DNA from: an uncultured Blautia sp.
GTDB taxonomy: Bacteria > Bacillota > Clostridia > Lachnospirales > Lachnospiraceae
Reading direction: 5' to 3'
Assembly (NCBI GenBank): GCA_900556555.1
Contig: USPF01000006.1
Span: 1-50,315, forward strand
Length of the DNA: 50,315 nt
Part shown: one piece after another, positions 24,935 to 33,987 of the stretch
Layout of the letters: each line of letters starts with the position of its first letter
Numbering within the stretch: position 1 is the stretch's first letter
Program-made: the position numbers and the translations under genes
Notes under the pieces: generated by a model
Database searches by the model: none
Told to the model about the DNA's origin: nothing
The model's input: the letters and a program-made list of their open reading frames with translations, nothing else

Positions 24935-25999
24935 ATGAAACACAAAGCGTTTGAAGAATTGGAACAATATTTGCCGGGATTGCAGCCGGATATGCCAGAG
25001 CTCTATCAAAAACTGGCAGAACTTATCAAATGCCAGGCATTGGAAGTGTGCATACACAGAGAAGAGAATGGGGACTGCCAGACCTGCATTCCCTATATGA
25101 TGAATGACGCTCTGGAATGTTATCTAATCTTGGAAAACTGTAGAATTACAGGGACTTATCTGTCGGACTGCCAGGAGAAAACAGAAGCCTATCTTACAAG
25201 ACATGAAGACTCTGTGGGACTGGTAGTGAAGCAGGGAGATGAGAATGTGTTTACCCTGTGGTTTGATGGAATCAGAGAAAGATTACAGTGTTATCCATAT
25301 CATGAAATCGGACATTTCTGGGTACAGGGCATGGAGCAGTGGAGGCGACTGGTCTATATCATCGGAACCATCTATGATAAGTATGAATACCTGGGAGAGC
25401 AGGTGTGTACAGAGAAAGAGATTGAGCTGCTGCCCTTAATGGAATTTGCACCTTTCCGTGCATGGTCACCTGTCAAAGAGACTCTGGATGACTGGTATGC
25501 AGATACCATGGAAGGGGTAGATACCATGAAAAAGATGGCTCATCTGGCAGGAGAAGAAGGTTTTGCCAGGCTGCTGGAACGGTATAAAAGGAATCCCACG
25601 GACAGGCTGGAAAAGAGAATTGAAAAATTTCTGACGGGGAAAAAAGGAGCAAAGGTTTATCAGGTAATCCATCAAAAAGTGTGTGAGGCTTCCAGAGAGT
25701 ATCCCAAAAGAGATTATGGAAAAGACATGAATGACAGAATTTCCAGGACAAGAGAAGAGGTCACTGTGAACCTTCTGAAAAAGGGTTTTACTGGTACGTA
25801 TCCTTATTTCCGGCGGGGAAAGATGCAGGTTGTGGCAGCAGAGGAACATCCTTTTACCATATTAGAGGCAGAGGACTTTGTTTTTGGAATTCAATTTATG
25901 GTTTCTGTGAGCAGACAAGAAACAGATATCCCTAATTTCGGATTTTTCAGAGGAGTCGGAAACAGAGGGTGGATTGAGAAAAAATTAGAAAACTTATAG
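24935..25999 (+). CDS. Conserved protein of unknown function (possibly DUF3878)
   Basis: 354 residues, soluble, with no signal or membrane helix. Distinctive segments are EVCIHREENGDCQTCIPYMMNDALECYLILEN (in pieces), YHEIGHFWVQGMEQWRRLVYIIGTIYDKYEY in the middle, and a C-terminal LLKKGFTGTYPYFRRGK then FGFFRGVGNRGWI. HEIGH (about residues 126-130) superficially resembles a metalloprotease motif, but the second H is one position off from HExxH and I see no third ligand. From memory it resembles the Firmicute family DUF3878. It lies 11 bases after the phosphatase gene and 9 before recQ. Confidence 0.65.
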   Translation: MKHKAFEELEQYLPGLQPDMPELYQKLAELIKCQALEVCIHREENGDCQTCIPYMMNDALECYLILENCRITGTYLSDCQEKTEAYLTRHEDSVGLVVKQGDENVFTLWFDGIRERLQCYPYHEIGHFWVQGMEQWRRLVYIIGTIYDKYEYLGEQVCTEKEIELLPLMEFAPFRAWSPVKETLDDWYADTMEGVDTMKKMAHLAGEEGFARLLERYKRNPTDRLEKRIEKFLTGKKGAKVYQVIHQKVCEASREYPKRDYGKDMNDRISRTREEVTVNLLKKGFTGTYPYFRRGKMQVVAAEEHPFTILEAEDFVFGIQFMVSVSRQETDIPNFGFFRGVGNRGWIEKKLENL

Positions 26000-26008
26000 G
26001 AAAGGATA

Positions 26009-27868
26009 ATGAGAAAGATGGATAAATACGAAGTTCTAAAACAAACCTTTGGTTACACCAGCTTCCGTGAAGGTCAGGAGCGTTTGGTAGACAGCACCCT
26101 TTCGGGAAGGGATGTGCTTGGAATCATGCCTACGGGAGCCGGGAAATCCATCTGTTTTCAGATTCCGGCTCTGATGTTTCCGGGGATTACGATAGTGATT
26201 TCTCCATTGATCTCACTTATGAAAGATCAGGTTACAGCTTTAAATGCAGCAGGGATTCACGCTGCTTATATCAACAGTTCCCTTACAGAAGGGCAGTTTT
26301 ATAAAGCCATGGAATATGCCCGTAAGGGGCGTTACAAGATTATTTACGCTGCACCGGAGAGGCTTATGACAGAGTCTTTTCTGGCTCTTGCACAGGAAGT
26401 CCCCATCTCCATGGTTGCAGTAGATGAGGCTCATTGTATCTCCCAGTGGGGACAGGATTTCCGCCCCAGCTATTTAAAAATTGTAGATTTTATCCAGCAG
26501 CTTCCAGTGCGGCCTGTTCTGGCTGCCTATACAGCAACTGCAACGAAAGCAGTAAAAGAAGATATTTTGTGTATTTTAGGATTGCAAAATCCAGATGTAC
26601 TGGTGACAGGATATGACCGGAAGAATCTGTATTTTGCAGTAGAGAAACCGAAAAATAAGAAGGATGCTCTGTTGGAATATCTGAGAAAAAATTCAGAGAA
26701 AAGCGGCATTATTTATTGCAATACCAGGAAAAATGTGGAGGAGGTTCATCATCATCTGGTGCAAGCAGGCTATCCGGCAGTGCGGTATCATGCAGGGCTT
26801 TTGGAGGAAGAGAAAAAGCAAAACCAGGAGGATTTTATTTACGATGTAATGCCCATTATGGTGGCGACCAATGCTTTTGGTATGGGAATAGACAAGTCCA
26901 ATGTGCGGTTTGTGATTCATTATAATATGCCAAAAGACCTGGAAAGTTATTATCAGGAAGCAGGGAGAGCAGGGCGTGACGGAGAGCCTGGAGAGTGCAT
27001 TCTTTATTACGCAGGGCAGGATGTAAAAACAAATGAGTTTCTTATTGAACAGCAAATGGAAAACCAGGAACTGGAGCGTGAGGAACAGGAATTGATAAGG
27101 GAACGGAACTATGAACGGCTGCGGAAAATGACGTTTTACTGTTTTACCAGCGAATGTCTCAGAGATTATATTCTCCGGTATTTTGGAGAATATGGAAGAA
27201 CTTATTGTGGGAATTGCAGGAACTGTTTCACAGAATTCCAGGATGTGGATGTGACAGAAGAGGTAAAAGTAATCTTAAATCTGGTGGTTTCCAGCGGGCA
27301 GAGATACGGCGTTCAGGCTGTAGTAGATGCAGTACACGGGTCAGACAGTGCAAAAGTACGGCAATTTGGGCTTTCGGAAAATCCATATTACGGAGTGCTG
27401 AAAGATAGAACCATTGTGCGTCTCCGCCAAATTCTCAATGACCTGTTAGTAAAAGAATATCTGTGGCTCACACCGGGAGATTATCCGGTGTTGAAGCTGA
27501 GGGAGAAGGGCAGACAATTTCTCCAGAAAAAGGACAGCCCACAGATATTTTTGAAATTGCCAAAAGAGCAGGAAAAAACAGAAACCAAGCAAAAAGCCCA
27601 GAAAAAACGGGCAGTGGAGGATGTGAAATATCCAGAATTATTTGAAATTTTCCGCCAGCACAGGTACCAGTTAGCACAGAAAGCCCATATTCCACCGTAT
27701 ATTATTTTTTCAGATAAGACATTGCGGGAAATGAGTACGTATCTGCCAGTGAACAGGGAGGAAATGCTGGCAATCAACGGTGTGGGAAACAGCAAGTATG
27801 AGAAATACGGAAAAGCCTTTGAAAATCTGATTCAAGACTTTATCCGCAATCAGAATATAAAGAACTAG
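26009..27868 (+). CDS. recQ: ATP-dependent DNA helicase RecQ
   Basis: 619 residues, family length. The superfamily 2 helicase core has Walker A TGAGKS (42-47), VDEAHCISQWGQDFRPSY (138-155), ATKAV, and motif VI YYQEAGRAGRDG. A zinc-binding RQC region shows CFTSEC followed by CGNCRNC, then a winged helix. A C-terminal HRDC-like domain lies at about 540-615 with LREMSTYLPVNREEMLAINGVG. It unwinds DNA 3' to 5' in recombination and repair of stalled forks. AGGAAAGG precedes ATG 26009; ATG 26018 is an alternative. Confidence 0.95.
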   Translation: MRKMDKYEVLKQTFGYTSFREGQERLVDSTLSGRDVLGIMPTGAGKSICFQIPALMFPGITIVISPLISLMKDQVTALNAAGIHAAYINSSLTEGQFYKAMEYARKGRYKIIYAAPERLMTESFLALAQEVPISMVAVDEAHCISQWGQDFRPSYLKIVDFIQQLPVRPVLAAYTATATKAVKEDILCILGLQNPDVLVTGYDRKNLYFAVEKPKNKKDALLEYLRKNSEKSGIIYCNTRKNVEEVHHHLVQAGYPAVRYHAGLLEEEKKQNQEDFIYDVMPIMVATNAFGMGIDKSNVRFVIHYNMPKDLESYYQEAGRAGRDGEPGECILYYAGQDVKTNEFLIEQQMENQELEREEQELIRERNYERLRKMTFYCFTSECLRDYILRYFGEYGRTYCGNCRNCFTEFQDVDVTEEVKVILNLVVSSGQRYGVQAVVDAVHGSDSAKVRQFGLSENPYYGVLKDRTIVRLRQILNDLLVKEYLWLTPGDYPVLKLREKGRQFLQKKDSPQIFLKLPKEQEKTETKQKAQKKRAVEDVKYPELFEIFRQHRYQLAQKAHIPPYIIFSDKTLREMSTYLPVNREEMLAINGVGNSKYEKYGKAFENLIQDFIRNQNIKN

Positions 27869-27877
27869 AGGAAGAAC

Positions 27878-29215
27878 ATGGACAAGGAATATTTAATACA
27901 GGAAAAACCTTTAAAGGCACTTTTGATTTTTGCATTTCCTATGATTATCGGAAATTTGTTTCAGCAGTTTTATACCATGGTGGACTCTGTGGTGGTAGGA
28001 AGATTTGTCAGTGAGCATGCTCTTGCAGCGGTGGGTGCATCTTACTCTCTTACTAATGTATTTATCTCCATTGCGATTGGCGGAGGGGTTGGAGCATCTG
28101 TGCTCACCAGCCGTTATTTTGGTTCCAGGGAGTATCGGAAGATGAAGACTTCTGTGACAACAGCCATGCTTTCTTTTCTGATGGTGAGCCTGATACTGGG
28201 CGGTATCGGACTGTTTTTTGGACAGGAAATCATGAAGCTTCTCAACACACCGGAGAATATTCTGGAGCAGGCAACTGAGTATCTGAATATCTACTTCCTG
28301 GGACTGCCCTTTTTGTTTATGTATAATATACTGTCTGCCATGTTCAATGCACTTGGCCGTTCCAAAATCCCTTTGTATCTTCTGATTTTTTCGTCAGTGT
28401 TTAACATTGTTCTGGATGTGGTCTTTGTGCGTGAGTTTCACATGGGCGTGGCAGGAGTTGCCTGGGCAACGCTGATTGCACAGGGAATTTCAGCAGTAGT
28501 AGCATTTCTACTTTTTGTAAGAGAGATGAAACAGTATCAGGGAGAAAAAGGGGATACCCGCTTTGACAAGGAGGAGTTTTCCAGTATGAGCAGGATTGCC
28601 CTTCCTTCTATTTTACAGCAGTCCACGGTTTCCATCGGAATGATGCTGGTGCAGTCTGTGGTCAACAGCTTTGGGGCTGAGATGCTGGCAGGATTTTCTG
28701 CGGCCATGCGGATTGAGAGCATCTGTATTGTTCCAATGGCAGCCATGGGAAATGTGATGTCCTCTTTTACAGCCCAGAATCTTGGGGCAGGAAAACAGGA
28801 AAGAGTAGTGAAAGGATATCACACAGGATACAGGATTGTATTTGGATTCGGAATAATCCTCTGCGTGATTCTGGAGTTTTTCTACCAGCCTCTGATTGGA
28901 ATGTTTCTGGGAGAAGAGGGAACCGCTCTGGCTATGAGTACAGGAATCGATTATCTGCGGTTTATCGGATGGTTCTTTACCTTCATTGGACTGAAAATGA
29001 TCACAGATGGTCTGCTGAGAGGGGCAGGGGATATGAAGATGTTTACCGTGGCAAACTTGGTCAATTTGAGCATCCGTGTCATCATGGCAGTTACCCTGGC
29101 ACCGGTGTTTGGAATTGCAATGGTATGGTATGCAGTGCCTGTTGGATGGGCTGCCAATTACGTGATTTCCTTCCTGGAATACAGGACAGGGAAGTGGAGA
29201 AAGAAGGTGAAATAA
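27878..29215 (+). CDS. MATE family efflux transporter
   Basis: 445 residues with twelve predicted membrane helices in two six-helix halves. MATE hallmarks are the start PLKALLIFAFPMIIGNLFQQFYTMVD (in part), VVGRFVSEHALAAVGASYSL, and in the second half ALPSILQQSTVSIGMMLVQSVVN and TAQNLGAGKQERV. These antiporters export cationic compounds using Na+ or H+ gradients; the drug range is not readable. It starts 9 bases after recQ and ends at a strong terminator, so it is the last gene of the 24.2-29.2 kb operon. Confidence 0.92.
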   Translation: MDKEYLIQEKPLKALLIFAFPMIIGNLFQQFYTMVDSVVVGRFVSEHALAAVGASYSLTNVFISIAIGGGVGASVLTSRYFGSREYRKMKTSVTTAMLSFLMVSLILGGIGLFFGQEIMKLLNTPENILEQATEYLNIYFLGLPFLFMYNILSAMFNALGRSKIPLYLLIFSSVFNIVLDVVFVREFHMGVAGVAWATLIAQGISAVVAFLLFVREMKQYQGEKGDTRFDKEEFSSMSRIALPSILQQSTVSIGMMLVQSVVNSFGAEMLAGFSAAMRIESICIVPMAAMGNVMSSFTAQNLGAGKQERVVKGYHTGYRIVFGFGIILCVILEFFYQPLIGMFLGEEGTALAMSTGIDYLRFIGWFFTFIGLKMITDGLLRGAGDMKMFTVANLVNLSIRVIMAVTLAPVFGIAMVWYAVPVGWAANYVISFLEYRTGKWRKKVK

Positions 29216-29237
29216 AAAATTCACCTTCTTTTTTTGT
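29201..29237 (+). terminator. Terminator after the MATE gene
   Basis: AAGAAGGTGAA (29201-29211) and TTCACCTTCTT (29220-29230) pair perfectly and are followed by TTTTTG. The left arm lies in the last codons of the MATE gene. Confidence 0.88.
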
Positions 29238-29278
29238 GTTTTAAGCGTAAATATATAAAAAGCATATGAGGTGATGCC

Positions 29279-29806
29279 TTGCAGATTTTAATGTTTTTAT
29301 CAGAGGTGAGTATTCCTTTGATTCTGTTTTATATCGTAGGATTTGGGATTCTGATGAAATGTAAAGTATATGAAGAATTTGTCAAAGGTGCAAAGGACGG
29401 GCTGAAGACCGTGGCAGGAATTTTGCCTACACTGATTGGGTTAATGGTAGCAGTGGGTGTGCTGCGTGCCTCTGGATTTCTGGAGATGCTGGGAAAGGTA
29501 CTGGGGCAGTTTACAGATTGTATAGGTTTTCCGGCGGATCTTGTGCCTCTTACCATTGTCAGAATGTTTTCTTCCAGTGCAGCTACCGGGCTGGTACTGG
29601 ATATTTTCCGGGAATTTGGTACGGATTCCAGGATTGGCCTCATTGCATCTATTATGATGTCCTGTACGGAGACAATTTTTTATACTGTTTCAGTATATTT
29701 TATTGCGGCAAAAGTCCATAAGACCAGATACACCATTCCCGGGGCACTTCTGGCAACGGTTGCAGGAATTGGAGCCAGTGTGATATTGGCAGGAATGCTC
29801 AGATAA
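29279..29806 (+). CDS. spmB: Spore maturation protein SpmB
   Basis: 175 residues with four to five membrane helices and the nucleoside-recognition (Gate) fold: YEEFVKGAKDGLKTVAGILPTLIGLMVAVGVLRASG, ADLVPLTIVRMFSSSAATG and SCTETIFYTVSVYF (all shown in part). SpmB with SpmA helps dehydrate the spore core in Bacillus. The likely start is TTG 29279, because GAGGTG lies 5 bases upstream; the next ATG (29291) is too far from it. SpmA, normally immediately upstream, is absent here. Confidence 0.88.
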   Translation: MQILMFLSEVSIPLILFYIVGFGILMKCKVYEEFVKGAKDGLKTVAGILPTLIGLMVAVGVLRASGFLEMLGKVLGQFTDCIGFPADLVPLTIVRMFSSSAATGLVLDIFREFGTDSRIGLIASIMMSCTETIFYTVSVYFIAAKVHKTRYTIPGALLATVAGIGASVILAGMLR

Positions 29807-29817
29807 TGGAAAAGTAG

Positions 29818-29846
29818 TTGACAAGAATAGTGTCTAATGCTAATAT
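29818..29846 (+). promoter_or_regulatory. Strong promoter of the his operon
   Basis: TTGACA (29818-29823) and TAATAT (29841-29846) are separated by exactly 17 bases. The leader to the hisZ start at 29878 is only about 25 bases, leaving no room for a T-box or an attenuator peptide. Confidence 0.85.
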
Positions 29847-29877
29847 GGTAGCACGCTAAAGTGAAGGGGACAGATGA

Positions 29878-31095
29878 ATGAGATATTATGATAAAATAAC
29901 ACCGGATGGAACAAAGGATTTGCTGTTCAGTGAATGTGACCAGCGTTCCCAGGTGACGAAAACATTAAAAGATTTATTTGGTGCCCAGGGATACCGCAGA
30001 GTGATGACACCGGCATTGGAGTTTTATGATGTATTTGGAAAGGTTGCAAAATATCTTCCGAAAGAAACCATGTATAAGCTGACCGATGCAAAGGGAAGGC
30101 TGATGGTGCTTTGCCCGGATTGCACGGTACCTGTGGCGAGACTGACCGCTACCAGGCTGAAGGGAATGCGGACACCGATCCGTATTTATTATAACCGGAA
30201 TATTTACCGGGGCTTTCCGAAGAGAAAGAGCAAAAGTGTAGAGATCAACCAGGTTGGAATCGAGCTGATCGGCGGTTCTACGGTACGCAGTGATCTGGAA
30301 GTCATAGGACTTGCTGCAAGAAGTATGGAAAGTATCAGCCAGGGAAAGTACCGCCTGGAACTTTGCCACATAGGGTATTTTAAGGCCATTATGGACAGCC
30401 TGGATGCAGATGAGGATACCAAGGAAGAAATCCGGCTGTTGATTGAACAGAAGAATTATGCCAGCCTTTCGGATATTCTTGGCAAGGCAAAGGATAGCAG
30501 GGCAGCCAGAGCCCTGCGGAAGCTGCCAAGGCTCTTTGGAGGCGAAGAAGTATTTGAAAAGGCTTATGAATTGTTTGATGAAAACGGAGCCAGGGAAAGC
30601 CTGGATTACCTGAAAAGTATTTACGAGTACCTTAGGGAACTGGGACTGGGGGAAAAAGTAATTATCGATCTGGGGCTTGTGAATCTGGCTGAGTATTACA
30701 CCGGCATTATTTTCCGGGGGTACTGTAACGGAATCGGCGAGCAGATTCTTTCTGGTGGGCGGTATGATAATCTTCTGGGGCAGTTTGGGGAGGAGCACGG
30801 CTCCATAGGATTTGGTATCAATGTTGATCTGGCAAGCCAGACCGTAGAACCTGCACCGGAGCAGGTGCCGGAAATTTTAGTTTTTGCACAGGGATTGTCT
30901 CATGTACCTGCCAGTGTCCATTACAGGGAACAACTGGAGGCACAGGGGATTTTATCTGAAAACAGTGTATTCGATACATTAGAGGAGACATTGGAGTACG
31001 CCAAAGAAAGAGGAATCCATCAGGTGCATCTGGTAGGGGAAGAAATCAAAGAATATCAGATGGAGAAAGGACCTGAAACATATGAGACCAATTAG
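29878..31095 (+). CDS. hisZ: ATP phosphoribosyltransferase regulatory subunit HisZ
   Basis: 405 residues, a catalytically dead relative of histidyl-tRNA synthetase that allosterically activates short-form HisG. The class II synthetase fold is visible: TPDGTKDLLFSE, YRRVMTPALEFYDVF (motif 1 region), RIYYNRNIYRG (motif 2) and LSGGRYDNLLGQFG (motif 3-like). The true synthetase anticodon domain is replaced by a short C-terminal part. AAGGGG precedes ATG 29878. First gene of the operon; the next gene, hisG, overlaps it by 14 bases. Confidence 0.93.
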   Translation: MRYYDKITPDGTKDLLFSECDQRSQVTKTLKDLFGAQGYRRVMTPALEFYDVFGKVAKYLPKETMYKLTDAKGRLMVLCPDCTVPVARLTATRLKGMRTPIRIYYNRNIYRGFPKRKSKSVEINQVGIELIGGSTVRSDLEVIGLAARSMESISQGKYRLELCHIGYFKAIMDSLDADEDTKEEIRLLIEQKNYASLSDILGKAKDSRAARALRKLPRLFGGEEVFEKAYELFDENGARESLDYLKSIYEYLRELGLGEKVIIDLGLVNLAEYYTGIIFRGYCNGIGEQILSGGRYDNLLGQFGEEHGSIGFGINVDLASQTVEPAPEQVPEILVFAQGLSHVPASVHYREQLEAQGILSENSVFDTLEETLEYAKERGIHQVHLVGEEIKEYQMEKGPETYETN

Positions 31096-31720
31096 AATTG
31101 CCCTGACAAAAGGGCGTTTAGAAGATAAAACCGTAGAGATGCTGGAGAGACTTGGATATGACTGTACCAGCGTCAGAGAAAAAGGAAGAAAACTGATTAT
31201 GCCCGTCGGTGACGGAAGCCTGGAGATTGTTCTTGCAAAGGCCGCAGATGTGGTCACTTACGTGGAGACTGGTGTCTGTGATATGGGTGTGGTGGGAAAA
31301 GATACCATCATGGAAAAAGGTGGTACTTATTACGAAATTGCCGATCTTGGATTTGGAAAATGCAGGTTCGCATTGGCATCCGTAAAGGGTGCAGATGTGT
31401 ACAGCGGATACCGTACCAGAACCATTGCAAGCAAATATTTGAATGTAGCAAAAGGCTTTTTTGAAAGCAAAAACATGGATATTAACCTGGTAAAAATCGA
31501 AGGTTCTGTAGAACTTGCCCCTGTACTTGGACTGGCAGATGCTATCGTAGATATTGTAGAAACGGGTACTACGTTAAAGGAAAACGGACTGGAAGTCATT
31601 GAGGATATCTGTCCGGTCAGTGCCCGGCTGATTGTAAATATAGCCAGCATGAAACTTAGAAAAACAGAGATTGAAGACTTGATTCAGAAGGTGGAAGAGG
31701 ATGTAAAGTCCAGAGCCTGA
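31082..31720 (+). CDS. hisG: ATP phosphoribosyltransferase, short form
   Basis: 212 residues. Condenses ATP with PRPP, the first committed step of histidine synthesis. The short form lacks the C-terminal regulatory domain and needs HisZ, which is encoded directly upstream. Family motifs are RIALTKGRLEDKT at the start, VETGVCDMGVVGKDT and the PRPP loop DAIVDIVETGTTLKENGL. The PRPP is supplied by Prs, also encoded in this window. Confidence 0.95.
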   Translation: MRPIRIALTKGRLEDKTVEMLERLGYDCTSVREKGRKLIMPVGDGSLEIVLAKAADVVTYVETGVCDMGVVGKDTIMEKGGTYYEIADLGFGKCRFALASVKGADVYSGYRTRTIASKYLNVAKGFFESKNMDINLVKIEGSVELAPVLGLADAIVDIVETGTTLKENGLEVIEDICPVSARLIVNIASMKLRKTEIEDLIQKVEEDVKSRA

Positions 31721-31734
31721 AAGGGGGATGAAAG

Positions 31735-32784
31735 ATGTATCAGATACCGGAAAAATTGAAAAACCTGGAAATTTATCAGCCGGTTACAGAATCTTACCGG
31801 GTTCGCCTGGATGCCAATGAAAGTTTTTTGGATCTGCCGGATTCCATCCGGAAGGAAGTGGCAGAGGCGGTGGCTGCAATAGAGTTTAACCGCTATCCGG
31901 ATCCTACAGCTAAGGAGCTCTGTGAGAAGTTTGGCGCATTTTATCAGGTAAAACCAGAATTCCTTACAGCGGGAAATGGTTCCGATGAATTGATTTCGAT
32001 CATCACACAAATTTTTCTCGATAAGGGAGATACCGTGCTGACAGTAATGCCTGATTTTTCCATGTATGGATTTTATGCGAAGTGTGTGGGAGCAAAGGTT
32101 GCTGCTATACAAAAAGAAGAGGATATGGTGGTTTCGGCAGAAGATATGATCCGCCAGGCAAAGGAAACCGGTGCAAAGATGATTATTTTCTCTAACCCCT
32201 GTAATCCCACCTCGCTGCTGGCAGACAGAAACGATATATTAACTGTGATTGAACAGGTAGATGCACTGGTAGTAGTAGACGAAGCATACATGGAATTTGC
32301 AGAAGGTTCTGTGCTTGATGAGATTGAGAAGTATGACAATCTTATTGTTCTGAAAACTTTTTCAAAAGCTTTTGGAATGGCAGCAGTCCGCCTTGGATTT
32401 GCGGCAGCAAATAAAACACTTACTTCTATTTTGAAGGCTGTGAAATCTCCTTATAATGTAAATTCCATGACCCAGGCAGCGGGCTGTGTGATTTTGAATC
32501 ATCCGGAATATCTGAGAGATTGTATTGAAAAAATACGGTGTTCCAGAACGGATTTATATAAAAAAATGATGAAATTAGCGGCTACAAAAACAGAAATCCG
32601 GAAAGTATATGCAACTTGTGCCAATTTTGTTTACATGAAGACAGAGAGAGCCGGAGAAATCTTTGATGGGCTGAGAAAAAAGGGGATTTCTATCCGGTAT
32701 ATGAGCGGCTATTTAAGAGCAGCGGCAGGCTCAGAGCAGGAAAATGAAGAACTGATGCAGGCTCTTGGTGAATTATTAAAATAA
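31735..32784 (+). CDS. hisC: Histidinol-phosphate aminotransferase
   Basis: 349 residues, fold-type I PLP enzyme converting imidazole acetol phosphate and glutamate to histidinol phosphate. Visible are RLDANESFLDLP near the N terminus, AGNGSDELI, FSNPCNPTS, VDEAYMEF and the PLP lysine K211 in TFSKAFGMAAVRLGF. AAGGGGGATG-type ribosome site lies before ATG 31735. In many Firmicutes hisD occupies this position between hisG and hisB; here hisC sits there instead and hisD is absent. Confidence 0.92.
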   Translation: MYQIPEKLKNLEIYQPVTESYRVRLDANESFLDLPDSIRKEVAEAVAAIEFNRYPDPTAKELCEKFGAFYQVKPEFLTAGNGSDELISIITQIFLDKGDTVLTVMPDFSMYGFYAKCVGAKVAAIQKEEDMVVSAEDMIRQAKETGAKMIIFSNPCNPTSLLADRNDILTVIEQVDALVVVDEAYMEFAEGSVLDEIEKYDNLIVLKTFSKAFGMAAVRLGFAAANKTLTSILKAVKSPYNVNSMTQAAGCVILNHPEYLRDCIEKIRCSRTDLYKKMMKLAATKTEIRKVYATCANFVYMKTERAGEIFDGLRKKGISIRYMSGYLRAAAGSEQENEELMQALGELLK

Positions 32785-32803
32785 ATGATAGGGGGTGTTT
32801 CCA

Positions 32804-33385
32804 ATGCGTACCGGGGAGATAGAAAGAAATACAAAAGAGACACAGATTGCCTTGTCCTGGAATCTGGATGGACAGGGTATCTATGAGGGAACCTGTGGCG
32901 TGGGATTTTTTGATCATATGATGCAGGCTCTCTGTGTTCATGGGAGCTTTGATATCCGGCTTTCCATGAAAGGGGATTTAGAGGTGGACTGCCACCATAG
33001 CATAGAAGATCTGGGAATTGTTCTTGGCATGGCATTGGCAGACGCTCTGAAGGATAAAAGCGGTATCAGGCGTTACGGGAGTTTTTACGTTCCCATGGAT
33101 GAGGCACTGGGATTTTGTGCACTGGATGTAAGCGGCCGGGCTTTTCTTGTATTTGAGGCAGAATATGAGAATCCGTCTGTGGGAGCCCTGGACTGCTGCA
33201 TGGTAAAAGAATTTTTCCGGGCACTGGCGTTTCAGGCAGGAATCACTTTACATATCAAAGCCCTGTACGGAGAAAATGACCATCATAAAATCGAGGCCAT
33301 GTTTAAGGCATTTGCTCATGCATTAAAAGAGGCAGTAACAGAAACAGGGACAGGAGTCCTTTCGTCTAAAGGGGTGTTGGCATGA
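32804..33385 (+). CDS. hisB: Imidazoleglycerol-phosphate dehydratase
   Basis: About 193 residues, the monofunctional form without the phosphatase domain of enteric HisB. Metal-binding motifs are FFDHMMQALCVHG, DCHHSIEDLGIVLG, and NDHHKIEAMFKAFAHAL. It makes imidazole acetol phosphate for HisC. ATG 32804 is preferred since GGGGGTG lies 6 bases upstream; GTG 32795 is part of that site. A dedicated histidinol phosphatase is not encoded here. The stop overlaps hisH by 4 bases. Confidence 0.93.
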   Translation: MRTGEIERNTKETQIALSWNLDGQGIYEGTCGVGFFDHMMQALCVHGSFDIRLSMKGDLEVDCHHSIEDLGIVLGMALADALKDKSGIRRYGSFYVPMDEALGFCALDVSGRAFLVFEAEYENPSVGALDCCMVKEFFRALAFQAGITLHIKALYGENDHHKIEAMFKAFAHALKEAVTETGTGVLSSKGVLA

Positions 33386-33987
33386 TTGCGATTATTGATT
33401 ATGGAGCGGGAAATCTGTTCAGTGTAAAAAATGCACTGGATTTTTTGAAAATAGAAAACTGTATTGCAAAAGAACCGGAAACCATCAGACAGGCAGACGC
33501 TATGATTCTTCCGGGCGTAGGAGCATTTCCCGATGCAATGGAAATGCTTGAGAGAAAAGGAATGGTTCCGGTCATCCGTGAAGAGGCAGAGAGAAAGCCT
33601 ATCTTGGGAATCTGTCTTGGAATGCAGCTTTTGTTTGAAAGCAGCAGTGAGTTTAGAAGCACACAGGGACTAGGACTGATTCCGGGAAATGTGGTAAAGA
33701 TAGACAGCCATGGATTAAAGATTCCCCATATGGGATGGAATGATTTAAAGGTGCTGCATCCATGTGCCATGACCGGAGAAATGGAAGAAGAGACCTATAT
33801 GTATTTTGTACATTCTTTCCGGGCAGATACAGAGGAAGAAAATATTTCCTGTTACACGGAGTATGGAGAAAAGATTCCTGCTCTGGTACACAGAGGATTT
33901 GTATATGGAGCTCAGTATCATCCTGAAAAAAGCGGTGAAGCTGGATTAAAGATGCTGAAGAATTTTGCAAAGTTGGTGGAAAAATGA
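33382..33987 (+). CDS. hisH: Imidazole glycerol phosphate synthase, glutaminase subunit
   Basis: 201 residues. A class I glutamine amidotransferase that feeds ammonia to HisF. Visible are IIDYGAGNLFSV at the start, MILPGVGAFPDAM, the nucleophile elbow GICLGMQLLFESS, and the His/Glu pair in GAQYHPEKSGEAG. Overlaps hisB by 4 bases and hisA by 4 bases, consistent with tightly coupled translation. Confidence 0.94.
   Translation: MIAIIDYGAGNLFSVKNALDFLKIENCIAKEPETIRQADAMILPGVGAFPDAMEMLERKGMVPVIREEAERKPILGICLGMQLLFESSSEFRSTQGLGLIPGNVVKIDSHGLKIPHMGWNDLKVLHPCAMTGEMEEETYMYFVHSFRADTEEENISCYTEYGEKIPALVHRGFVYGAQYHPEKSGEAGLKMLKNFAKLVEK

Noticed and set aside
25310..25330. HEIGH in the 354-residue protein as a zinc-protease motif
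   Set aside because: It does not fit HExxH (H-E-I-G-H does match the letters, but no third ligand or surrounding helix pattern of known proteases is visible), so no protease call is made.
28613..29224. 203-codon minus-strand frame
   Set aside because: Antisense to the MATE gene; rich in His, Ser and Cys with no domain pattern.
29847..29877. Possible T-box or attenuator in front of hisZ
   Set aside because: The leader is only about 25 bases, too short for either, and no hairpin is present.
29974..30798. 274-codon minus-strand frame
   Set aside because: Antisense to hisZ, with no ribosome site and no recognisable fold.
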